From Ascaphus truei (Eukaryota; Chordata; Amphibia; Anura; Ascaphidae): a stretch of DNA of 64,000 bases. The notes beneath the pieces were generated by a model. It had not been told where the DNA came from. It did no database searches and saw only the letters and a list, made by a program, of their open reading frames with translations. The stretch lies in the NCBI GenBank assembly GCA_036426205.1, contig CM071568.1:43080723-43144722 (forward strand). Direction: 5' to 3'. Position numbers and translations under genes: made by a program. Of this stretch, positions 50,976-62,574 are shown in pieces; position 1 is the stretch's first letter, and every line of letters starts with the position of its first letter.

Positions 50976-51940
50976 ATAAGGCTCACTGATTAATTCCCTG
51001 CATGTACATCTTTCCAGTGACTCTAACATGTGTAAGAACACAAACAAACAGACTTGTTATTACATCACGCTGGACTTTATTCGCGTTTAATATGAAGTAA
51101 GCGCTTTTTTCATTGCTAGTTTTTGCTTTGTGAACCGGCTTTTCACATTCTACCTTTGTCTCTCTCTCTATGACAGTCATGCTGTTTGCTCCGGCCCTGT
51201 TACCTATTTTTAACTGTCACTCACTAGTTTTTGCTTAGCAACACTCCCTCCCCCCCCCACTTGCCTTGTTTCGCGCCGTTTTCAGATATGAAACATTGGA
51301 CTATGTCTACATGTTGAACTAAATAAACCTTTATTGTTTTGATTTTCTAGTGCTGTGCTGGTATTTGGACCACATTTCCTTTTTGTATTTTTAAACTGAA
51401 TAGATTGCGATACAAATATTTGAAACCGTTACATATTGGAGGGTGGAATTGGTGGATCCAGAGAGCGACATAAAATGATAATGGTTGTGGGGACCTGAGG
51501 TGGGTAAGTGCGGGATACATCACATCAATATCTTTATGATCCAATGGTGCAACATACTGATATTTCTAGTATCTATGTTAAGTATTATTGCTACTACACT
51601 GTTGGCATTTCATTATTTAGTAAAGATTGTAATGCAACACACCGATACCCAGCAAGCTCTCAGAAACCCCCCAAAAGATTGTAATGTGCCAGTTTTTTTT
51701 ACAGTTTATTAGATTTCATACAGTCCTTGATCTAGGTTCAGAGTCTAATCATCTACAAAACACAAAATTCAGAGTTACAACATCTGTGGGTCATACCCAG
51801 AATCTACCATTTTGTCTAAGCATGGTTCCCAGACATGCCTATACTTATGAACACACAATCCCAGCAAGCTCTAACCCCAGAACCCACCACATCATACAGT
51901 ATATATATTTATGTCAAAGGAGTGCTACTGAGTGTGGCCT
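50976..51940. other. unassigned, no gene seen
   Basis: A C9-10 run near 51249, ACTAAATAAACC near 51319 and ordinary AT-rich sequence. No gene recognised. Confidence 0.35.
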
Positions 51941-52033
51941 GAAACTGGTATCAGTTTTTGGAGGTTAGTGGCTCCTCCTCCCAGGGTTTAAGCTCACCCT
52001 AACCCACTTAAGTAACAGGTTTTTCCATGTACC

Positions 52034-55000
52034 TGTGCAGGACAGGTCCACTGAGACCATTCGGAGCTGTTTTAAGGTGAAATCAAATAAGGGCTTATTT
52101 TATTGGCAGCCTGTTTCTTTACCCAATAAAAAAATCGGATCCAAATGGTGTATGGCAATAAGGGTCAAACAAAGCTTCGTGTTCCACTCGACTTGGAGTA
52201 TTTCTGGGAGTTAAACCTATGCAGTGCAACAGGCTCCCTTGAGATTAGGCATGTCCTCCCAGCCCCAATCATAGTAGGTGCTTGATATTGTGCAGATATG
52301 AAAAATTCGTAGAAAGGAAATGTCTATCTGCCCTTGTAGGTGGGAAACTGTTCTTCGTGTCTCGCAGTTTGGAAGTAACTTTCCCCTTGTCTTGCTGGCA
52401 GGTGCAGTCCTGTCTTCTTGGCATGCGCTCAAGACGTCTTCTCTTGTTCAGCTTTCAGCGAGGTGGTGTGCTAAGAGTCTCACTTCCTGTCTCAGAGGCA
52501 GGGGCTTTTTTCTACACACCTCTAATGGCAGCCAGGTGCTTGTCAAGTGGTACCAGCAAACTGGGCTGATAGCGAAGTTTTTCTGAACAAGTAGTCCCCT
52601 GTTAAGCATGAAACGTAGGGGGGAGAGTTTTTCCTCTATTTTCTTTCATTGACGAAGTAAAAAGATCCATTTGGTATTGACAGTTGTGGGACCCACTCTC
52701 CTTTGCGCGCTGTGCGTTAGCACTCTCTCTGGTATTTGTTTGTGGATGTCTCAACATGGACAGCACGGGTCCTAGGGCATGGCATAGGACGGTTGGGGCA
52801 CTCCGTGATATGTGGAACACTCTATATACTCTATTATTTGTGGCACCTGGTTTTCAGCTAGATCCCAGTGATCACTAATGAGGGGTTTTGTAGTGGGTTT
52901 TAGTGTTCCCGTTAACCGTTGCCCCTTCGAAGGGTTATTGGTCCGCATGGGAGATTGGTCAATCCACCTGAAGAATGGTGTCTGTGTTTAGTTTCTCTAT
53001 CAAGCCCCGCCTAGCCAGTGCGCTGTACTTATATAGACGAAATGCGCTTTATGTTAGAATCCGACCTAGAGCGCTTGCAATCACTGAACATTCCTCTGCC
53101 TATATAGTCTCTGAGTCACAGCATAGAAAATAGTTTTCGATGTCAAGAGATATATTGTGTTGGTAAAGTATTTTATGATGTGTGCGTACAAGATCTGTGT
53201 TTTTTTGGAATGCTGATTGACGTCAGATATAATGGGTACTAGGGAATAGTATGGAGCATTTTTGTACTGTGATTGTTATAACCGTGTCACGCCATTTATG
53301 GCTTCCATAATTATCCTTCGCATCGACAACCCCGATGACTCTGTGTGTTCAGTATCACCCTCTGACTACTAGTCATACTCACCCCTACAGTGGCTGGGGC
53401 TCTTGGAACCGCTCGTACCACATCAGGTTTGCCAAGATACAGTTGTATGGGGGTTTCACTTGGTTTGGTTACCTCGTCTGGACCGTGCCTTGATGACAGC
53501 AGGGGTGGTACATTCTGTTGTGCTGGGACAACGCGGGGTGGCCGCCTTCTGGCTGGACCTTAAGGGCGGACCTGCCCTGATTGGCCATAAAAAAGTTTGG
53601 GAGTTGTTCCTCGCCCTCCGAGGAAGGCAGGTCACACAGACTGGAGAGCCTAGATTGGGGCCATTCCCAATGTGATCTGTTCGGGTGCTTCTAGGGAAGA
53701 GCTTGAGTGTGGAGCTACATTCTGCTTGCTCTGTCGTGCATGGTGGTGGGAAGATCTAGGACAACTGTATGGGTGCGCTTGCTTCCCATGTAATCTTCCC
53801 ATAACTTAGGGTAGAGTGAGATGTGGAGCAATACATCAGCATTCTGCTAGGGAGGTTGAGTGCCAGCTTGGATCTCGCGGTGTGGTGCTGGGCATACATA
53901 AACACGTCAAAACGAAAGCGTTAAAAAACCGAAGAAGGGGCTATAAAGCCATTTTTTGCGCATGCGCAGACCAACGGGCCTGGCCCCAGGGCTATCAGTG
54001 CATGCCAAAATAAAGGGTTTTAATTTACCGATGTTCGCCATGCGTGACACTAGCGTCGCGCATTCGTCGCACCCTCGCACATAACAAAATCGCCGGCCCG
54101 CATTGACCGCGTTACGCTATTCCGGCGTTTGCGCTTTGCGAGCGTGTTAGAACGGGCAACCCATCCGGCATAAAACATGCGACGCAACGTTGCTGCTCTA
54201 TGTGCATTTTTAAATGTATCAAAGTGTAGTAATATAAGCATAACAGCAGAGACTCGGACTTATTCCACTCTAACACAAACCAGTGGCAATCGCTTAAAAA
54301 GACCCAGGTGACCCAGGTAGACCAAGGTAGCATCGGATACATGCCTTAAACTAGACCCAGCATTGTCTGCATTGATTAATGGCCCATCAGATTAACAGCG
54401 GGGGTCCCCCACAGTCCCATTCCAAACTGGATAGGGACTAGCCAGAGGGACCCACTGCTGTGTTAAATCCTATGGTCATGAGTCATTGCTACAGAACTGC
54501 CTTAAACAGCCAGGTTACACCCAGCACACACCCATGAATGTACCGGTTGCTATGTTTAAGGCAAGCTTAGAATACTCGTGGTCTCCGTTCGTTGTATAAT
54601 TTTAAATTTTTTTAAAAGATATATGTTTGAACGCACCATGACCTCTCACATCTATTTACCGACCGTAGCTACATTCCCACTAAAGAATATCAACACAAAA
54701 GAAAATGATGTTGCAACAGTTTGGATAGGCTTTTCTTGAAACTTACACATGGTAAGTATGAGACATCTATAAAGCCAATATTCTTCAGGTCACTTTTATA
54801 AACTTTTGTGTATATACATATATTTTCTTTTTTTTCTGAGTTGATCTTTTGTTCGTGGCTCCCTCTGGACTTTGTGGATATAATTCCCAATGCTGTCCAT
54901 GCTCTAACTAGTGTGTCTTTGTGACTGTGTCATTTACAACTCCATGGATAACCCCGACTTGTTTGCATGATAGAAAATTCTTCATGGACAAGTTTTTCTG

Positions 55001-58000
55001 ATACGGCTTTACCTTTGGTATGTCTCTCTATTACTGTAGAAACCTTTGTTCTATCTGAAAGATTGGTCTTTCCTACTTCTCTGGCAGTGTTTATATTGCC
55101 GTTGGGAACGTTCTCATAGTTCTCATCAGTCGGGTACTTACTCAGGACATTATAGATATGAACATTGCCATCTGGACAAAAAGAGCCCTGCATTTTAAGG
55201 TGGCTAAGTGTTTAATGGTGTATTTCTGTGCGGTCCTGGATATATTCTTTCATGTGATGGCATATGCTACTCATGTATAACTCTAATTTAATTAATTTTA
55301 TCAGCACAACAGTGTGACAGAGCCTTAACCTCCATCTAAAGGGCTTCAATAGAAAGTCTATATTGTCTGAGTAGTCCAGCAGGGAGCTGGTTACACCTTG
55401 GACATGGTCAAAAGACCGGGCGAGCCGCGCTGAGTGGAAACATTCATCCCTATCAGCGTCGGCTTTAACGGCGTTTCCCTGCATCTTCCCGCAGGCGTGC
55501 GAGATTCGTGTGGAAATGCAGGAGACAGGCAAGTTTACATTTTGCGCTGATGAAGTGCAGGGGCCGGTCACTGGACTGCAGAAGCCAATGGCAGTCCTTG
55601 ACGTCGGTGCCGTGGTGCCATAGCCCTCCTCCCGCTCCGGCTCCCAAGCCGGCACAAGCAGCGCACCTCGCTGACGCGGTGCAGGGGCATGAAAATCTCC
55701 TGCTTGAGCATGAGCGTCAGCGCTGCCCCAGCTTCTCATATCACCTGTGCCAGGCCTAAAGCTTGCAGTTCACGCTGCACACTGAGGAGTGGTTAGCTAA
55801 GGGCAGATTGATCCGTGTCGCCTGTAATCGATCGCTTTGCTCAAGGTTATTTCATCACTTCTTGCACAGCATTGTGACAATGTATCCAGCAATATCATTG
55901 TGGCTTGGGCAAATACTAGATACAATTGGTGCAACTGCTGGAAGAGAGGCAGGGCTCGAGCCCCCCTCTATCGAAGGGGAAGAGGCTGTGACTTTGGAAA
56001 TGGTTTCTAATAGAAAAAAAATGCTTTTTTTTTTTTAAATGCTCAAGTATTTCTCATAGTACAGAACTGATTTATAACAAAACAAAAACATATAGGATAT
56101 TGCTGCTGCTTTAATTGCAGCTAGAGACAATTAACCAGTCTCCACATGCTCATCAGACAGTGTAGAAAAGCCCCTCTGTGTGAACTGCACAAATTTATTG
56201 AGAACAGATGAAAAGTGTTTTGCCAGTAAGAGACTCACAGGAACAGTTGTCTTGAGCACACAAGGACTGTGCGACCTGCAAGACACCAGAAACCTAGACT
56301 CTGCTCCAGGGTGCAGTGGACCCGGGAATCCCCCCAGAGGGTGGCCCCCAATGACACAACCCACGACTGACACAAAAAGCCCCCTTTATAGGCACCTCTT
56401 TGGACTTCGGTTCATAGGCAGAGGTCTATCCTCCGGGGCCTGCAGATAGGGATTGGGAAAGTGAGTTAGCGCTTACAAAAGCTAGGATGTTTGTTTATTT
56501 TTTGGCATTCTTAAACTATGTATGGTTTTAAGCTACAGGCTGAATACAGGCTGCGGTTTATTTTCCCCAAATCTGCTGCCTGGTTGTACCTCTGCACACT
56601 TCTGCAACAAACAGTCACTGACTCTTGCTTTGTATCTCAACCCCTCCACACAGCCTGATTTATCTATGTGGCTATATGGATGTGATCAATTCGCCCTAAA
56701 CGCCATACCTGCAGTTTGTTTACACTGTTCAAGTGCTATGAACCAAACAACACTGCACTGCTGTGGTATCTATCAACAAAATGTCATGGGCACTATGGTC
56801 TTATTGTATATAACTACATAACACCTTAGCACTGCACTGTTGTGGGAGCTTTGGCTCCGTAAGCTGTGCCTATAGTGCCGTCGATGGGGCGGCGACACGA
56901 CGGGTGACGTCACCCGTTGCCGTCGCCAGCGGCAAAAGTTGTTTCGCCGGCGGCGTGGGATTCCGGCAATTTGATTTTTTCAAGAGCCGTACTTACGCGA
57001 GCGGCCCTTGAAAAATCAAATTTTGCCGGCTTCAGGTTTTCGTGACGGCGACCGTCGCTCTAACGCTTGTCGCCGTCGCATGCACTATAAGCGCACCAGC
57101 GCGGCGGCAATGTATTTGTTTTCGGGCAATGCGCGTCGCCGGCACTATAAGCGCGGCATAAGGCTCACTGATAATTCCCTGCATGTACATCTTTCCATTG
57201 ACTCTAACATGTGTAAGAACCAAACAAACGACTTGTTATTACATCACGCTGACTTTATTCGCGTTTAATATGAAGTAAGCGCTTTTTTCATTGCTAGTTT
57301 TTGCTTTGTGAACCGCTTTCACATTCTACCTTGTCTCTCTCTCTTGACAGTCTGCTGTTTGCTCCGGCCCTGTTACCTATTTTTAACTGTCACTCACTAG
57401 TTTTTGCTTAGCAACAACTCCCTCCCCCCCCCACTTGCCTGTTTCGCGCCGTTCAGATATGAAACATTGGACTAGTCTACATGTTGAACTAAATAAACCT
57501 TTATTGTTTTGATTTTCTAGTGCTGTGCTGGTATTTGGACCACATTTCCTTTTTGTATTTTTAAACTGAATGATGCGATACAAATATTTGAAACCGTTAC
57601 ATATTGGAGGGTGAATTGGTGGATCCAGAGAGCGACAATAAAATGATAATGGTTGTGGGGACCTGAGGTGGGGTAAGTGCGGGATACATCACATCATATC
57701 TTATGATCCAATGGTGCAACATACTGATATTTCTAGTATCTATGTTAAGTATTATTGCTACTACATCCTGTTGGCATTTCATTATTTAGTAAAGATTGTA
57801 ATGCAACACACCGATACCGCACAGCTCTCAGAAACCCCCCAAAATTGTTAATGTGCCGTTTTTTTTACAGTTTATTAGATTTCATACAGTCCTGATCTAG
57901 GTTCAGAGTCTAATCATCTACAAACACAAAATTCAGAGTTACAACATCTGTGGGTCATACCCAGAATCTACCATTTTGTCTAAGCATGGTTCCCAGACAT

Positions 58001-58094
58001 CTGCTATACTTACAACACACAATCCCAGCAAGCTCTAACCCCAGAACCCACCACATCATACATATATATATATATATATATATAATATATATAC

Positions 58095-58130
<36 letters not shown>

Positions 58131-58180
58131 ATATAATAGATACTGCTGTATTTGTGTCAAAAGGAGTGCTACTGAGCGTG
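52034..58180. repeat. large direct duplication, copy 2, indel-rich
   Basis: Collinear with 46128-51940 from TGTGCAG to the GTGGCC end. Most differences are insertions or deletions of one to three bases, often every 15-30 bases between 52.1 and 54.6 kb and less often later; substitutions are rarer. An enlarged TA tract (58061-58138) is the main length change at the end. The pattern resembles unpolished long-read sequence. Sub-elements of copy 1 recur here in order and are not listed again. Confidence 0.85.
58061..58138. repeat. (TA)n microsatellite
   Basis: Interrupted TA run; the same site in copy 1 has only ATATATATTTAT. Confidence 0.92.
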
Positions 58181-58247
58181 GCCAAATGTATACAGCAAAA
58201 GCATAGTTAAATACGTAAATGTTAGTAGTCTCATGAATAAGGGTCAT

Positions 58248-58997
58248 TTAATTAAACCCTTTGGCCACAGCATTATAAGCCTGCAGCCACTTCCTATACT
58301 TATGCATGGTATCGTTAAGGCAGGCGGTTACCTTCTCGTAGTGTAACGTTTGCCATATTCTATTTACTATGTTAGCCATGTTCGGGACTGGTCCCTTCCA
58401 GGAGGCTGCTATGGCACATCTGGTGGCTGCCATTATTTGAGGGTTGAGCTTCCGCTCATGGTAATTTAGGTTTGGGGTTGGATCATTTAGTAGGGCCGAC
58501 CAAGGGTCAAGTTTTATCATTGTGTTTAGGACTCTGTTTATGAGGGCTGTAGTTCCTGTCCATATTTCGTCTATCAATGGGAATCCACCCCTTGTGTACC
58601 ATTGACCCTCTTTGTCCGCAACCCAAGAAACAATCTGGGGAAGTGTCCTATACATTTTATGTAACCCATCTGGGGTAATATACCAGCGATATAATACTTT
58701 ATAGACATTTTCTTTTATGTTTGTGTTTTATGGACATAGAGGACACTGCCTCCATAAGTCTTCCCAGGCAGCCGGGTCTTGTGGTTCTCGTAAGTCTTCT
58801 GTCCAACGTTTTATATAGTTTGTCTTTTTCTGTAAGGGATTAATAATCACACTATAGCGGGTTAGATAGGCAAATCTCTTCGCATATGGCAATATCGTGA
58901 ATCTGTTATTAGCTAATTGGTATGTTATAAAATGTTTTATTTGTGTGTATCTGAATAACTCTAAGGGGCCTATTCGGGTAGCTTCGATAAGTAACAA
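58248..58997 (-). pseudogene. L1/Tx1-like LINE ORF2 C-terminal remnant, minus strand
   Basis: From 58997 downward: RYTQIKHFITYQLANNRF (the L1-type FxxLKHF region), KRWTEDLREPQDPAAWEDLW, then after a frame break the C-terminal part HKMYRTLPQIVSWV, IDEIWTGTTALINRVLN, ERKLNPQIMAATRCAIAASW and CLNDTMHKYRKWLQAYN. This order is that of the region downstream of the RT in L1-group LINEs. 5' truncated; the 3' end abuts duplication copy 2. Confidence 0.7.
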
Positions 58998-59012
58998 CGC
59001 TTAAAGCTGTGA

Positions 59013-59780
59013 TTAATTGTGTGTGCGTGTGCGCCTGTTGTTGTGATAGAGTGTGCGGGTGTGTGCTGTGGTTGAATGTATGTGGGGGGTGGAGTGTGTC
59101 TGTGTGGGGAGGGGGAGCCTTGGGGGGAATTGAGTGTGTGTGGGGGGGGGGGGGGGGGGGGGGGGGAGAGGGAAATTAAGATGTATGCTTAGTAATACCC
59201 CCCAGGTGAAAGTGTGTAACTGTGTGTGTGAGTAATGATTGAATGTTTGTGTGCTGTGTTGTGATTGTGTGTGTGTGTTGTGATTGACAGTGTTGGTGTG
59301 TATTGTGATTGAGCTTCTATGTGTTGTGAGAGTGGGTTGAGTGTGTGTTGTCATTGAGTTTCTGTGTGTTGTGATTGAGGATGGGTTGTGTGTGTGTGTG
59401 TGGGGGGGGGGGGCAGGGGGGGTTATAGGAGGCGAGCCCTGGGGGGAATTTTGTGTGTGTGTGTGTGGGGGGAGGGGGGGAGTTCAATTGAATGGGTGTT
59501 GGGGGGGAATCAGTGTGTGTGTGTGTTTGTGGAAGGGAATTGAGTGTGTGTGTGTGTTGTGGGGGGGGGGGGGATTGAGAGTATTTGTCTGGTGAGGAAT
59601 TGAGTGAGGGGCGGGGTTGTGTTAGGGAGAGAGATGGGGAGAGTGAATGAGAGAGGAAGGGTAGTGAGACATAGGGGGGGGAGAGAGGGAGACAGACAGT
59701 CAGGGGAGTGAGTGTTAGGATGAGAGGTGGGACAGTGAGGATCAGAGGGGGGGCTGAGAGCAAGGTGTGGGAGAGTGGGG
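59013..59780. repeat. GT- and G-rich low-complexity region
   Basis: Alternating TGTGTG blocks, GTGATTGAG words and G runs: 25 consecutive G at 59142-59166, further runs of 10-12 G near 59402 and 59562. Long Thr/His or Pro frames on the minus strand are composition artefacts. Confidence 0.9.
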
Positions 59781-59958
59781 GTGTTCGTAAAGACGCTGAC
59801 ATGGGAACCCCAGTGGAAACTACATTTATTTTGTGGTGTTTGTTTCGGGGGGCCATTTTGGCAGTGAGGCCCAAAAAATGTAGTTACGCCACTGTTATAC
59901 AATGTGTCCTACAGAGGTAGCTAGATATGTGCTACAGTAGGAAATAATGGCAGGCTTA

Positions 59959-60640
59959 TGTAGCACCTGTTTCCCCCTCCCTATGGGAGATCTGGTCTCT
60001 GCAGGGTGTGCTCTGGTGCTGTTTAGCTCACCTGTGGTCTTCCAGGAGGTCTGAGGGCTCCGCTGATGGTATATGGGAGCAGTAACAGGGCAGAGTTTCT
60101 TCTGGTACAGCGCCTCCATCCTATGAGGATCCTTGCAGAGGCAGGATTGTTCCCCACAGGCACATACTTTCTCCAGCAAGACACTGAGACTCTTGATGGG
60201 TACATCTGGTCTTTATTCATCCTCCACATTCCCTTGAGGCCCCAAGAGCCCCGCCTTAGCTCCCTCACCCCCTGATGGGGCAAGGGGAATCACTCCACTG
60301 AGGGAGGGAAGACACACACAATTTGGTGGAGTGTCAGCTTTAATACCCGGGGAGGGGCTTGTAAACCTGCCCCATAACAGGGCAGGTCCAGGTACTGACA
60401 GCCATCACACCATCTGCATGTGACCCAGTCAGTACCATCCCCAAGTATGACACTCCAAACTGCTAGTAGGCCTGCCCCTGGATATGACATTGTAGCTATC
60501 CAGGCTGCAACTGCAGGCTAGGCCCTGTGCAGGAGTTTAACCCCAACACTGCCCGTTCCTATCAGGACTTATAGTGTTGAGGCCAGTGGAAAGGCTATAG
60601 CCAGGGGCACTAGACAAGCTGTGTTGGTCCTTTCTTCCAT
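59959..60640 (-). repeat. LTR-like repeat, minus strand
   Basis: On the minus strand the end reads CTCCCATAGGGAGGGGGAAA then CAGGTGCTACA. Upstream of it are the LTR-family GGAGGCGCTGTACC block (about 60104-60117) and AATAAA (complement at about 60214). The other boundary is uncertain. Confidence 0.45.
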
Positions 60641-60683
60641 GTAGTAACAAAGGGGGGAGGGAGAGTAGGGGGAATTATACCTT

Positions 60684-60755
60684 TTATTGAACCAAGAAGT
60701 AGTTGATACAGGTACGTTACAAGCTTTCAAACATCTCAAAGTCCTTCATCGGATA
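60684..60755 (-). ncRNA. weak hammerhead-like relic followed by AATAAA
   Basis: The minus strand reads CCGATGA, A, GGAC, an eight-base loop, GTTT, GAAA, GCTTGTAA (60752 to about 60716), then AATAAA at about 60684. The first box differs at U4; stem II has two G-U pairs; stem I does not pair convincingly. Listed because its order and the downstream AATAAA parallel motifs E and F. Confidence 0.35.
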
Positions 60756-61011
60756 TTGCAGAAATACAGAAACAAACTATTATACACTGAGTTTGTAAGA
60801 GTAGTTACAGTGGATGTTGAGAGGAAGTGGGAAATAGGATAGGGTAGAAACGGGTAGCCTAGTGTGAAAATAAACAGTGGAGATATAAAAGGCTTTTCTC
60901 TATTGAAATGCAAAAGTGGCCTAGACAGTAAGGAGGGGTGAGTAGAATATGACAGGACAGTATATCTATATATAAACCCACTATAACTATTATAATGTCT
61001 GGTAATCTATA

Positions 61012-62003
61012 TGTAACACCCTTTCCCTCCTCCTCAGGGAGATACACATGTTATGGGTGTTATGGTGCTACCTGTTAGGGTTACATGGGGCCTAAGCCTC
61101 CACGCTTGGGGAGCCTGGGGTGGCTGGAGCAGCACCTCCACCCATGAGGATCCCTGCGTTGGTGGGATAGATATACCAGTTTCCATGAGGGGCTATTTGG
61201 TATACGTTATGTGACAAACGCCCCTCTTTTGTAGCGCTGACGTCTGTCTGGGTTCTTCCCGACACAGTCTTCTAGGGTTATTTATACAAAAACAGGATCA
61301 TGCAAAGTATTATGCTGCTTAACTCAGGCTTCTGCCTGCTTTATTTTCATCCAAGTAAGGTACTGCAGCTTTAACAAGTGTAGATTAGAGGTACTCAGAT
61401 ACTTTCATTCAGCAGTTCTCATTTCAGTGTTATAGTATTTCCCACACTGTTATTTCAAGTAAAAAGAAACCAAATTATATAAACAAAATCCTATCCCTTT
61501 CAGGGATCTAACTACACATTAGAATCAGTCTCTATAACAGCTGCTGGCCAACTAACCTGGTTCCCCAGCTTAAAACAATGCCCTCTCATTTAGGGTCACT
61601 TAGATACAGCACAGTCTTTCAGCAACAGCAGTAAACATTTGTTTTTGTCTTATCTGTTCGTGGTGGGAACTCGGTCCCAAGTGTCCAGGCAAATCCTCTG
61701 GTACTGTGATACTTGGAGGGGCCGTCCACCCCGAAACTGGAAACAGGGAAGCAGCGATACCCCCAGCCTCCAGGCTCTAAGTAGAGAGAGTGAAATGCAA
61801 AACCTCTCTGCTCTAAATACCTGTGCATGTGATTAGAAGAGCAGGTGAGGGAGAACTAGAGCCATTGTAATCTGTTGTCTGGATTTTCCATCCAGCTGCC
61901 TGAGTTAATGGGAAGCTGTGGAACGGATCATTTTTAACTATTCCTGCACTTTCTGACCTAAAATGGGGCAGAAAGCTGCCTAACATCTTTGGACTATGTC
62001 ACA
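61012..62003 (-). mobile_element. LTR on the minus strand with adjacent polypurine tract
   Basis: On the minus strand it starts TGTGACATAG and ends GGGTGTTACA. Directly upstream (plus 62004-62017) the minus strand reads GTGGAGGGGGATA, a polypurine tract, so this is a 3' LTR with a little interior left. The block GGAGGTGCTGCTCC near 61129-61142 matches other LTRs here. No clear duplication. Confidence 0.55.
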
Positions 62004-62574
62004 TATCCCCCTCCACAGCTCACACCTACTGGGGTGAGCGGCCATGGACCTCACTGGGGTGAGCATCCTACCTGAAATACTTGAGCTAACTCCTCAGTAC
62101 AACATTAAGTATTCACATGACACGAATATGAACTTTTTCCATGGCAATTATGGACAATAGGTTTCGTCATAAGAGACTATACTTGCCAGACATATTTTGT
62201 TGCTCTCTATTAGGGAACTATTTTGAAAAATAAGTGTCTAGCACACATTCTTACAACCCAGGATATGCTAAATATATTCACAAAACCAGACAATTTCTAT
62301 TACCTCCCTGGGTTTTTCTACTCTAGAATATGAACCTCATTATATATTTACCAACCGAAAAGGGCATTTTTTCTATATTGTAAGCTACCACTATTTTTTT
62401 TTTCTTATATTACAGCCTTGTAATCTTAAGGGCCATCAACCCTGTATATTAATTTGTTGTTTTACCTACATTTTCAATGAAGAGAAAAAAAAATACAACA
62501 TTGCAATATTTACAAAAATGCTTTTCTAAAGGCATAGTATAGCATATACTGTAGTAGTGACATAGTCCGCACGT
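62004..62574. other. remaining LTR-element interior, then 3' flank of the coding sequence
   Basis: 62004-62100 probably belongs to the LTR element. From about 62100 the DNA is AT-rich and could be 3' untranslated sequence of the minus-strand gene; I find no AATAAA complement close to the stop codon. Confidence 0.35.

Larger units (their letters stand above)
46128..51940. repeat. large direct duplication, copy 1
   Basis: This 5.8 kb stretch is collinear with 52034-58180. It begins 13 bp inside the solo LTR and ends at GTGTGGCC near 51940. It includes the right hammerhead unit, LTR-like sequence with NRF1-like words, foldback MITEs, a TGTGACAGGG repeat and a CpG-rich MITE. No gene is recognised within it. 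Confidence 0.85.

Noticed and set aside
51995..52015. Telomere-like CCCTAACCC word
   Set aside because: A single occurrence without tandem repetition.
52590..52640. Further hammerhead in duplication copy 2
   Set aside because: Only the 3' half (GAAACGTAGG) exists; it is the duplicated right half of motif F and not an independent occurrence.
59013..59902. Minus-strand Pro/Thr/His frames of 113-185 residues
   Set aside because: Low-complexity translation of GT and G runs.
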